This document shows, piece after piece, positions 1 to 6,987 of a stretch of 7,758 bases of DNA. Origin of the DNA: UBA2922 sp035352555 (GTDB taxonomy: Bacteria; Bacillota; Clostridia; Oscillospirales; Oscillospiraceae); contig DAOPXW010000077.1 in the NCBI GenBank assembly GCA_035352555.1, positions 1-7,758 of the forward strand, read 5' to 3'. The translations under genes and the position numbers were made by a program. The stretch's first letter is position 1, and every line of letters starts with the position of its first letter. Below the pieces are notes generated by a model. The model did not search any database and was not told the origin of the DNA. It saw nothing but the letters and a program-made list of their open reading frames with translations.

Positions 1-32
1 AGGACGCCCCGGAAAATCCGGGACGTCCTTTT
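1..32 (+). terminator. Intrinsic terminator of an upstream gene
   Basis: Bases 1-13 pair with 17-29 (AGGACG-C-CCCGGA against TCCGGG-A-CGTCCT, one C/A mismatch) around a three-base A loop, followed by four T. This is a GC-rich stem with a short U-tract, placed before the promoter of the first gene. It most likely ends a gene lying left of the window. The U-tract is short, and the left arm starts at the very first base, so the stem could be longer than seen. Confidence 0.7.
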
Positions 33-44
33 GCGCGTTTATCC

Positions 45-72
45 TTGAACTTTTATCCCCCGGTGTTATAAT
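45..72 (+). promoter_or_regulatory. Sigma-A type promoter of the YkvI-like gene
   Basis: TTGAAC (45-50) and a perfect TATAAT (67-72) are separated by 16 bases. The predicted start of transcription is near 79, giving a leader of about 22 bases. The only Shine-Dalgarno candidate is a weak AGGTG at 92-96, four bases before the ATG at 101. Confidence 0.75.
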
Positions 73-100
73 TATTTCATTCTGCTTTTTCAGGTGTTTT

Positions 101-1186
101 ATGAAAAAACTCACCCCCATCAAACTGGCGCTGACCTTCGCGGGCTGCTTTCTGGGCGCGGGCTACGTCTCCGGGCAGGAGCTGTGGCAATTTTTCGGCG
201 TGTTCGGCAAGGGCGGTTTTTTCGGCGTCGTCCTGGCCGCCGCGCTGCTGTTCGGCATGGCCGCGCTGCTGCTCAGGCTGGCCCAGGACACCGGCATCGA
301 CCAGGTGGACCGGCTGGTGGTGGGCTGGGATATCAAAGCGCTGCGGTGGCTGATGGCGGGGCTGGAGCTGGTGTTCCTGTTCGGTGTCGGCACCATCATG
401 TCCGCGGGGGTAGGCGCGCTGCTCCGGCAGCTGTTCGCCGTCCCCGCCTGGATCGGCTGCGCGGTCTTCGCCCTCACCGTGTCGGTCATGGCCATGGCGG
501 GCCTGCGGGGCATCGTGTCGGCCTTTTCCTTCACCGTGCCCGTGCTGGCGGCGGCCTCCGTGGCCTTCGGCGCGGTCAGTCTCTGCCAAAACGGCGTTTC
601 CGCGCTGCCCGCTGCAACCCATGCGGGCGGCAATCCCATGATGCCGGTGTGGTTCGTGGGCGCGGTGACCTTCGCCTGCTACAATGTGTTCGGCAGCTTT
701 GCCATTCTCACTCCCTTCGCCAGATTTATCCCGGACAAAAAGACCACGTTTCTCGGCACCGCGCTGGGCGCGCTGGTGCTGCTGCTTATCGCGCTGAGCG
801 TGCTGGCCGCGCTGTGCGCCGCGCCGGAGGCCCTTTCGGCCCAGCTGCCCATGCTGGCGCTGGCCAGCGCCATTCACCCCGCGCTGGGTTACGGCTACGG
901 GGCCCTGCTGCTGCTGGCCATGTTCGGCACGGCGCTCTCGTCCGCCGTGACCTTTGTCGACTTTGTGTGCGCGAAATCGGAAAAGCTGGCGGCGCGCCGC
1001 CCGGCCCTCCTCGGCGTCTACGGCGCGCTGATGTTCGCGGGCAGCCTCGCCGGCTTCGGCGGGCTCATCGGCACGGTGTACCCCGTGTTCGGCTATGCCA
1101 GCAGCGTGTTCGTCGTTTTGCTGATACTCCACGGCCTGCGCTTCCGCAAACAGCGCAAAAACGCCGAAAGCGGCGTAATTTCTTGA
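101..1186 (+). CDS. YkvI-like multi-pass membrane transporter
   Basis: The 361-residue protein is almost entirely hydrophobic, with about ten predicted membrane helices (roughly 8-28, 38-60, 85-108, 116-136, 142-162, 183-203, 215-240, 262-284, 303-322, 328-346). The first helix carries GAGYVSGQE at residues 19-27, the G-A-G-[FY]-x-[ST]-G-Q-E signature I associate with the YkvI family, a branch of the amino acid/polyamine/organocation-like transporters. The late stretch GTVYPVFGYASSVF (324-337) is also typical of that family. No substrate is established for YkvI as far as I know, so an amino acid or other small solute carrier in the cytoplasmic membrane is inference. Its position before a threonine-sensing leader does not prove a threonine role, because thrS has its own promoter. 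The ATG is preceded by a weak ribosome site. The stop codon overlaps the -35 box of the next promoter. Confidence 0.8.
   Translation: MKKLTPIKLALTFAGCFLGAGYVSGQELWQFFGVFGKGGFFGVVLAAALLFGMAALLLRLAQDTGIDQVDRLVVGWDIKALRWLMAGLELVFLFGVGTIMSAGVGALLRQLFAVPAWIGCAVFALTVSVMAMAGLRGIVSAFSFTVPVLAAASVAFGAVSLCQNGVSALPAATHAGGNPMMPVWFVGAVTFACYNVFGSFAILTPFARFIPDKKTTFLGTALGALVLLLIALSVLAALCAAPEALSAQLPMLALASAIHPALGYGYGALLLLAMFGTALSSAVTFVDFVCAKSEKLAARRPALLGVYGALMFAGSLAGFGGLIGTVYPVFGYASSVFVVLLILHGLRFRKQRKNAESGVIS
1161..1184 (+). terminator. Possible weak terminator inside the end of the YkvI-like gene
   Basis: ACGCCG (1161-1166) pairs perfectly with CGGCGT (1171-1176) around an AAAG loop, followed by AATTTCTT. The stem is only 6 bp and the U-tract is interrupted, and the hairpin lies in the last codons of the gene. 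It may be a weak terminator or 3'-end stabiliser. The T-box terminator at 1412-1450 is the better stop for this transcript. Confidence 0.35.
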
Positions 1187-1211
1187 CAGCAGGGCATAAT
1201 AGTGCTACGAT
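1183..1211 (+). promoter_or_regulatory. Sigma-A type promoter of the thrS T-box leader
   Basis: A perfect TTGACA (1183-1188) is followed after 17 bases by TACGAT (1206-1211). Transcription should start near 1218, just before the conserved start of T-box stem I. The -35 box overlaps the TGA stop (1184-1186) of the preceding gene, so the gene and promoter are packed without any spacer. Confidence 0.8.
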
Positions 1212-1217
1212 AACGGC

Positions 1218-1450
1218 GTTAAAGACGATGACGGAGAAGGGCTCCGCCGCCCCGGCACAGAGAGCGCGGTCACAGGCTGCAAGCCGCGCCGTGGGGAGGA
1301 GGATGCGCCACCGCTCCCGAGTTTGCGCGCAGAAAATTACAGTAAGCGCGCGCGTTTCATGCGCGTTAAGCATTTCAAGTGAAAGTTCAAGGTGGAACCG
1401 TGTTTTTGCAGCACCCTTGACGCCATATGCGGCGTCATGGGTGTTTTTTT
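1218..1450 (+). promoter_or_regulatory. T-box riboswitch sensing uncharged tRNA-Thr
   Basis: The 301 bases between the YkvI-like gene and thrS are filled by a T-box leader. Stem I begins around GATGACGGAGAAG (1227-1239). GGAG (1233-1236) can pair with CTCC (1314-1317), which places ACC (1310-1312), a threonine codon, in the specifier loop followed by purine G1313. The AG-bulge sequence AGAGAG is at 1259-1264, with the distal loop region (GGCT/AGCC) at 1275-1285. A GC-rich stem-III candidate pairs 1349-1353 with 1361-1365. The T-box core AAGGTGGAACCGTG is at 1389-1402. The antiterminator is explicit: CAAGG (1388-1392) pairs with CCTTG (1415-1419) and GTG (1400-1402) with CAC (1412-1414), leaving the canonical seven-base bulge TGGAACC (1393-1399). 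UGGA predicts a tRNA ending UCCA, which fits a tRNA-Thr with U as discriminator base. Uncharged tRNA-Thr should stabilise the antiterminator and switch thrS on. Confidence 0.95.
1412..1450 (+). terminator. T-box intrinsic terminator
   Basis: Bases 1412-1424 pair with 1431-1443 (13 positions, one T/T mismatch) around the loop ATATGC, followed by seven T (1444-1450). Its left arm shares 1412-1419 with the 3' strands of the antiterminator, so the two folds exclude each other. It probably also stops read-through from the YkvI-like gene. Confidence 0.95.
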
Positions 1451-1487
1451 ATGAATAAGTAAAATTTAAGATAAGAGGTATGAAAGC

Positions 1488-3245
<1,758 letters not shown>

Positions 3246-3264
3246 AAAAGGCATAACTTGCCCC

Positions 3265-3310
3265 GCTCCTTCACAGACTATCCATGATAATCTGTGAAGG
3301 AGCGTTTTGT
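3265..3310 (+). terminator. thrS terminator hairpin that also buries the sleB ribosome site
   Basis: GCTCCTTCACAGA (3265-3277) and TCTGTGAAGGAGC (3291-3303) are perfect 13-base inverted repeats around a 13-base loop, followed by the T-rich GTTTTGTT (3303-3310). The hairpin starts 19 bases after the thrS stop, so it is a plausible terminator of the thrS transcript. Its right arm contains AAGGAG (3297-3302), the Shine-Dalgarno site of sleB. Any RNA reading through from thrS would therefore carry that site base-paired. Confidence 0.75.
3283..3289 (+). promoter_or_regulatory. Possible forespore (sigma-G-like) -10 element for sleB
   Basis: CATGATA lies in the loop of the hairpin and fits the CATnnTA core of sigma-G -10 elements as known from Bacillus. 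A start about seven bases downstream (near 3296) would leave the left hairpin arm out of the RNA. No convincing -35 is present at the normal distance; GCATA at 3251-3255 resembles a sigma-G -35 but is 27 bases away, which is too far. This is weak evidence. Confidence 0.25.
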
Positions 3311-3311
3311 T

Positions 3312-3980
3312 ATGTCCGTGAAAAGACGCAAGCTGATTTTGGCGCTGGCCGTGGTCTTCGCCGTAAACATCCTCATCATTGCCCTGGCCCAGAACGCCGG
3401 GGCCGGGCTCTATAAAAAAGGCTCGTCCGGTGACATGGTCACCCAGATCCAGACCCGGCTGAAAAACTGGGGCTACTATTCCGGCGCGGTGGACGGCGTG
3501 TACGGCTCCGCCACGGAAAAGGCCGTGAAGTATTTTCAGTCCAAAAACGGTCTCACCGCGGATGGGCAGGCGGGAGAAAAAACGCTGGCGGCCCTGGGCC
3601 TGTACGACGCCTCCACGTCCGGCGCCGTGTCGGGGGACACGGAGCTGCTGGCCCGGCTCATCTCCGCGGAGGCCCGGGGCGAGCCCTATATCGGGCAGGT
3701 GGCGGTGGGCGCGGTGGTGCTGAACCGGGTGGCGCACCCCTCGTTTCCCAACACCATCGCCGGCGTGATCTACCAGTCCGGGGCCTTCTCCTGCATCGAC
3801 GACGGCCAGTTCTGGGAGCCCATCTCCGACAGCGCCTACCGCGCCGCCAAGGAGGCGCTGGCCGGCTCCGATCCCTGCGGCGGGGCGATCTATTATTTCA
3901 ATCCGGCCAAGGCCACCAGCAAATGGATCTGGTCGCGCCCGCTGATCGTGGTCATCGGCGACCACAGATTCTGCGCGTAA
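3312..3980 (+). CDS. sleB: Spore cortex-lytic enzyme SleB
   Basis: SleB is a lytic transglycosylase that cuts muramic-delta-lactam-containing spore cortex peptidoglycan during germination; it is made in the forespore and exported. The 222-residue product has a basic start (MSVKRRK) and one hydrophobic segment (about 8-28) acting as signal sequence or anchor, then a PG_binding_1 domain (about 38-97, with DGVYGSATEKAVKYFQ) and a catalytic Hydrolase_2 domain (about 112-222). E120 in ISAEARGEPYIGQ is the expected catalytic glutamate; AVGAVVLNRV and the C-terminal GDHRFC are family hallmarks. I chose ATG 3312 because AAGGAG (3297-3302) lies nine bases upstream; an in-frame GTG at 3294 would add six residues but overlaps that site. 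Its usual partner gene ypeB is not adjacent, since the next gene is unrelated and has its own promoter. The related CwlJ lacks the N-terminal binding domain, so SleB is the better name. Confidence 0.93.
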   Translation: MSVKRRKLILALAVVFAVNILIIALAQNAGAGLYKKGSSGDMVTQIQTRLKNWGYYSGAVDGVYGSATEKAVKYFQSKNGLTADGQAGEKTLAALGLYDASTSGAVSGDTELLARLISAEARGEPYIGQVAVGAVVLNRVAHPSFPNTIAGVIYQSGAFSCIDDGQFWEPISDSAYRAAKEALAGSDPCGGAIYYFNPAKATSKWIWSRPLIVVIGDHRFCA

Positions 3981-3984
3981 ATTG

Positions 3985-4013
3985 TTGCAAACAGGCGACT
4001 CCTGGGGTATAAT
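3985..4013 (+). promoter_or_regulatory. Sigma-A type promoter of the zinc-ribbon/FAH unit
   Basis: TTGCAA (3985-3990) and a perfect TATAAT (4008-4013) are 17 bases apart, beginning four bases after the sleB stop. The start of transcription should be near 4020, leaving about 30 bases of leader. It separates vegetative expression of the following two genes from sporulation-linked sleB. Confidence 0.85.
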
Positions 4014-4050
4014 CGGTTCATCACAAAAGCCCGAGCCCCAGGAGGAAACC

Positions 4051-4590
4051 ATGAATTATTGTCCAAACTGCGGGGCCTACATCCCGGACGGCGCCACCAA
4101 ATGCGTCGCCTGCGGCTATGACCCCTCCGAAAAAAAAGAAAAGACCCAGAGCGGCTTTGGCGCCGCCGCGGCCCAGACCCAGGCCCGGCCCGAGCCGCCC
4201 CATCAGGAGGAGCGGCAGAGCTACACCGGCACCGTCGTCGACGACGATCCCGGCCCCCGGGGGCAGAGCTACGGCTACGATCCCATTGCGGAGGACGCCC
4301 TCCGCAATCGCGGCCTGGGCATCCTGTGCTATATCGGCCCGCTGTTTCTCTTTCCGCTGCTCACCCGCAAAAATTCGGCCTTCATCCGCTACCACGCCAA
4401 CCAGGGCCTGTCCCTGTTCATCGCGGAGATCGTCATTAATCTGTGCTATTCCATCCCCGTCATCGGCTGGCTGGTGGGTTTGGTGGGCGGCATTCTGGCG
4501 CTGGCGGCCTTCCTGTCCGGCGTCCTCAACGCCGCCAACGGCAGGATGCGGCCCATCCCGTTCTTCGGCGGCCTCAACCTCATCAGATAG
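4051..4590 (+). CDS. Zinc-ribbon membrane protein with DUF4870/Tic20-like domain
   Basis: The 179-residue protein begins with a zinc ribbon: C4, C7, C18 and C21 form CPNC...CVAC. A hydrophilic, low-complexity linker rich in Q, P, E and G follows (about 25-80). The C-terminal half contains three hydrophobic helices (about 88-104, 117-136, 138-160) with the pattern LLTRKNSAFIRYHANQGL (103-120), which I recognise from DUF4870/Tic20-like small membrane proteins. The ribbon should face the cytoplasm. No biochemical role is established for this architecture; a scaffold or membrane-quality function would be speculation. GGAGG (4041-4045), five bases before the ATG, fixes the start; a longer open frame from 3982 begins inside the promoter and is rejected. 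It forms a transcription unit with the next gene, 17 bases downstream. Confidence 0.85.
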   Translation: MNYCPNCGAYIPDGATKCVACGYDPSEKKEKTQSGFGAAAAQTQARPEPPHQEERQSYTGTVVDDDPGPRGQSYGYDPIAEDALRNRGLGILCYIGPLFLFPLLTRKNSAFIRYHANQGLSLFIAEIVINLCYSIPVIGWLVGLVGGILALAAFLSGVLNAANGRMRPIPFFGGLNLIR

Positions 4591-4607
4591 AAACGGAGAA
4601 AAGAACC

Positions 4608-5483
4608 ATGCGTCTTGTTACATACGAATTTCAGGGCGAGACCCGGGTGGGCGTGCTGCTCCCCGCGGGAGAGACGATCTGTCCCGCCGCCGAGCTGGGC
4701 TTCAGGGCCCGGACCATGAACGACTTTATCCGTGAGCTGGACGGGGAGAAGCTGGCCGCTCTTCCGGCGCTTGCGGCGGGCAGGACCGGCGTGCCGCTGT
4801 CCGCGGCGCGTCTGCTGGCCCCCATCCCCGACCCCGAGCGGGATGTGATCTGCCTGGGCCTCAACTACCGCGAGCACGCGGCGGAGGCCGCCAAGGCCGA
4901 CGAGAAGTACGACCAGCAGCGCGGCGAGGCCGTCTATTTCTCCAAGCGCGTGGATGCCGCCGTGGCCCCCGGCGCGCCGATCAACGGGCATTTTGACATC
5001 TGCGACAGGCTGGATTACGAGGCCGAGCTGGCCGTGGTCATCGGCAGGGACGCCAAAAATGTCGCCGCCGCCGACGCGGAGCGATATATTCTGGGCTACA
5101 CCATCCTCAACGACGTCTCCGCCCGCAATCTTCAGACCAAGCATGGCCAGTGGTATTTCGGCAAAAGCCTGGACGGCTTTACCCCCATCGGCCCGTGGAT
5201 CGTCACGGCGGACGAGCTGCCCGGACCGCCGAAGCTGGGCATCCGCTGCTACGTCAACGGTGAAAAGCGGCAGGACGGCAGCACCGGCAACATGATCTTC
5301 GACATCCCCTATATTATTGAGGAGCTCTCCCGGGGCATGACCCTGCAGGCGGGCACCATCATTTCCACCGGCACGCCCAGCGGCGTGGCATTGGGGATGC
5401 AGACCAGCGGCTATCTCCATGCCGGGGATGTGATTCGCTGTGAAATAGACGGCATTGGGGTGCTGGAGAACCCTGTCACCTGA
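4608..5483 (+). CDS. Fumarylacetoacetate hydrolase (FAH) family protein
   Basis: The 291-residue product has the two-part layout of FAHD1/HpcE-like enzymes: a small N-terminal domain (1-70) and the FAH fold (about 75-289). Active-site features are intact: GLNYREH (84-90) with H90 as likely catalytic base, metal ligands E138 and E140 in DYEAELAVVIG, D169 in ILNDVSARN, K186 in YFGKSLDGF, and TGTPSGV (254-260). Such enzymes use Mg2+ or Mn2+ to hydrolyse, decarboxylate or isomerise acylpyruvates and related 2-keto acids, for instance oxaloacetate or 2-hydroxyhepta-2,4-dienedioate. The sequence does not decide the substrate, and no aromatic-degradation genes lie nearby; a metabolite-repair role such as oxaloacetate decarboxylation or acylpyruvate clearance is as likely. 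GGAG at 4595-4598 supports the ATG at 4608. There is no terminator directly after the gene; the hairpin in the glnA leader is the first available stop. Confidence 0.92.
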   Translation: MRLVTYEFQGETRVGVLLPAGETICPAAELGFRARTMNDFIRELDGEKLAALPALAAGRTGVPLSAARLLAPIPDPERDVICLGLNYREHAAEAAKADEKYDQQRGEAVYFSKRVDAAVAPGAPINGHFDICDRLDYEAELAVVIGRDAKNVAAADAERYILGYTILNDVSARNLQTKHGQWYFGKSLDGFTPIGPWIVTADELPGPPKLGIRCYVNGEKRQDGSTGNMIFDIPYIIEELSRGMTLQAGTIISTGTPSGVALGMQTSGYLHAGDVIRCEIDGIGVLENPVT

Positions 5484-5512
5484 ACAACTTTCACAAAATT
5501 AAAACTCCATTC

Positions 5513-5541
5513 TTGACAATCTGTATAACCTGACATATAAT
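5513..5541 (+). promoter_or_regulatory. Consensus sigma-A promoter of glnA
   Basis: A perfect TTGACA (5513-5518) and a perfect TATAAT (5536-5541) are spaced by the ideal 17 bases. Transcription should start at about A5548, giving a leader of about 78 bases. Such a promoter would be strong by default, so control is expected after initiation, in the leader. I see no clear inverted repeat of the GlnR type around it. Confidence 0.92.
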
Positions 5542-5553
5542 TTTCCTATTACA

Positions 5554-5569
5554 GGGGCAAGGGTGTTCC
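5554..5569 (+). promoter_or_regulatory. Candidate ANTAR-binding hexaloop hairpin (antiterminator)
   Basis: In RNA, GGGGC (5554-5558) pairs with GUUCC (5565-5569) through five pairs including two G-U, closing the six-base loop AAGGGU (5559-5564). The loop has A at position 1 and G at position 4, the bases known to be recognised by ANTAR domain proteins. The hairpin uses bases 5557-5569, which the leader terminator also needs, so the two structures cannot coexist. The gene after glnA encodes an ANTAR protein. Known ANTAR targets have two such hairpins; I find only this one in the short leader. The stem is short and this is an inference from pattern and context. Confidence 0.5.
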
Positions 5570-5598
5570 GGTATTTTACCGAAACGCCCTGCTTTTTT
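5557..5598 (+). terminator. Intrinsic terminator in the glnA leader
   Basis: Bases 5557-5572 pair with 5578-5592 (fourteen pairs including one G-U, a C/A mismatch at 5568/5582 and a bulged A5559) around the loop ATTTT, followed by six T (5593-5598). It lies between the glnA promoter and the glnA ribosome site, so it acts on glnA transcripts as an attenuator. It should also end transcripts from the FAH-family gene upstream. Confidence 0.9.
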
Positions 5599-5625
5599 AT
5601 TTTATCAGCCGAAAGGAGAACGGGT

Positions 5626-6957
5626 ATGAGCAAGTACAGTAAGGAAGACATTATCCGTCTGGTCAAGGAAGAGGACGTGGAATTTATCCGTATGCAGTTC
5701 ACCGATATTTTCGGTCAGCTGAAAAACGTGGCAATCACGGCCTCCCAGCTGGAAAAGGCGCTGAACAACCAGATCATGATCGACGGCAGCTCCATCGAAG
5801 GCTTCACCCGCATCCACGAATCCGATCAGTATCTCAGACCTGATCTGGATTCCTTCACGCTCCTGCCCTGGCGGCCCCAGAGCGGCGGCGTGGCCCGCTT
5901 CATCTGCGATGTGTACAATCCCGACGGCACACCTTTCATCGGCGACCCGCGTCATGTGCTGAAAATCGCCCTTGACCGCGCGGCCAAAATGGGCTACACC
6001 TTTAATGTAGGCCCCGAGTGCGAATTCTTCTTCTTCGAGACCGACGAGGCCGGCCGCCCCACCACCAAGACGGGCGACGAGGCCGGCTATTTCGATCTCA
6101 GCCCCATCGACCACGGCGAGGCCACCCGCCGGGAGATCTGCCTGGCGCTGGAGGACATGGGCTTCGAGATCGAGGCCAGCCACCACGAGGTGGCCGCCGG
6201 CCAGCACGAGATCGACTTCAAGTATGCCGACGCCCTCACTACCGCCGACAACATCATGACCTTCAAGATGACCGTCAAGACCATCGCCCAGAAAAACGGC
6301 CTCCACGCCACCTTCATGCCCAAGCCCGTGTTCGGCATCAACGGCTCCGGTATGCACACCAATATGTCGCTGTTCAAGGACGGCAAGAACCTTTTTGCCG
6401 ACCCCAGCGGCTCGCTGGGCCTGTCCGGGGAGGCCTACAGCTTCATCGCCGGCCTGCTTGCCCATGTCAAGGGCATGGCCGCCGTCACCAATCCGCTGGT
6501 GAACTCCTACAAGCGGCTGGTGCCCGGCTATGAGGCGCCCTGCTATCTGGCCTGGTCGGCCTCCAACCGCTCCGCGCTCATCCGCATCCCGGCCGCCCGC
6601 GGCCAGTCCACCCGGGTGGAGCTGCGCTGCCCCGATCCCACCTGCAACCCGTATCTGGCGCTGGCGCTGTGCCTGGCCGCCGGTCTCGACGGCATCGAAA
6701 AGGGCCTCACGCCGCCCGCGGAAATCACCGAGAACATCTTCGCCATGGACGAAGACGCCTGTGTTACCCACGGCATCGACAACCTGCCCGGCAATCTGGG
6801 CGAGGCGGTGGACGCTCTGTGCGCCGACAAGCTCATGTGCGATACCCTGGGCGAGCACGTTCTGCCCCGCTATGTCACCGGCAAGCTCGGGGAATGGAAC
6901 GAGTATTCCCGCCAGGTCACCGATTGGGAGATCGGCAAATACATGACCCTGTTCTGA
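5626..6957 (+). CDS. glnA: Glutamine synthetase, type GSI-alpha
   Basis: The enzyme makes glutamine from glutamate, ammonia and ATP as a cytoplasmic dodecamer and is the main entry of ammonium nitrogen. The 443-residue length matches GSI-alpha (444 in B. subtilis). Metal and substrate residues are conserved: E131 and E133 (GPECEFFFF), E188 (HHEVAAGQHE), E195, H244 (GSGMHTN), E303 in the PGYEAP flap and E332 (RVELRCPDP). R62 in SSIEGFTRIHES matches the arginine that mediates feedback inhibition in B. subtilis GSI-alpha, so direct glutamine inhibition is expected. The length and lineage argue against control by adenylylation. I chose ATG 5626 because AAGGAG (5613-5618) lies seven bases upstream; an in-frame extension to 5563 would start inside the terminator hairpin. 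It is followed by an ANTAR regulator gene after 30 bases without a terminator, so the two are probably co-transcribed. Confidence 0.98.
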   Translation: MSKYSKEDIIRLVKEEDVEFIRMQFTDIFGQLKNVAITASQLEKALNNQIMIDGSSIEGFTRIHESDQYLRPDLDSFTLLPWRPQSGGVARFICDVYNPDGTPFIGDPRHVLKIALDRAAKMGYTFNVGPECEFFFFETDEAGRPTTKTGDEAGYFDLSPIDHGEATRREICLALEDMGFEIEASHHEVAAGQHEIDFKYADALTTADNIMTFKMTVKTIAQKNGLHATFMPKPVFGINGSGMHTNMSLFKDGKNLFADPSGSLGLSGEAYSFIAGLLAHVKGMAAVTNPLVNSYKRLVPGYEAPCYLAWSASNRSALIRIPAARGQSTRVELRCPDPTCNPYLALALCLAAGLDGIEKGLTPPAEITENIFAMDEDACVTHGIDNLPGNLGEAVDALCADKLMCDTLGEHVLPRYVTGKLGEWNEYSRQVTDWEIGKYMTLF

Positions 6958-6987
6958 GCTTGAATCCACCGGGAAGGAGGCGGGCGC

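Noticed and set aside
94..1458. 454-residue + strand frame overlapping the YkvI-like gene and T-box
   Set aside because: It is rich in Arg, Gly and Ala like an out-of-frame shadow, and runs through the T-box into its terminator.
1451..1462. Tiny open frame ATG-AAT-AAG-TAA just after the T-box terminator
   Set aside because: It has no ribosome site, since the terminator U-tract precedes it, and three codons are expected by chance.
3982..4050. In-frame N-terminal extension of the zinc-ribbon protein
   Set aside because: It overlaps the promoter at 3985-4013, and GGAGG immediately before ATG 4051 fixes the start.
5569..5581. CGGT-ATTTT-ACCG as a second ANTAR hexaloop
   Set aside because: The loop has five bases and lacks the required A1/G4 pattern; it is simply the tip of the terminator stem.
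5563..5625. In-frame N-terminal extension of glnA
   Set aside because: It would be translated from inside the leader terminator; the ATG at 5626 has a strong ribosome site and gives the normal family length.
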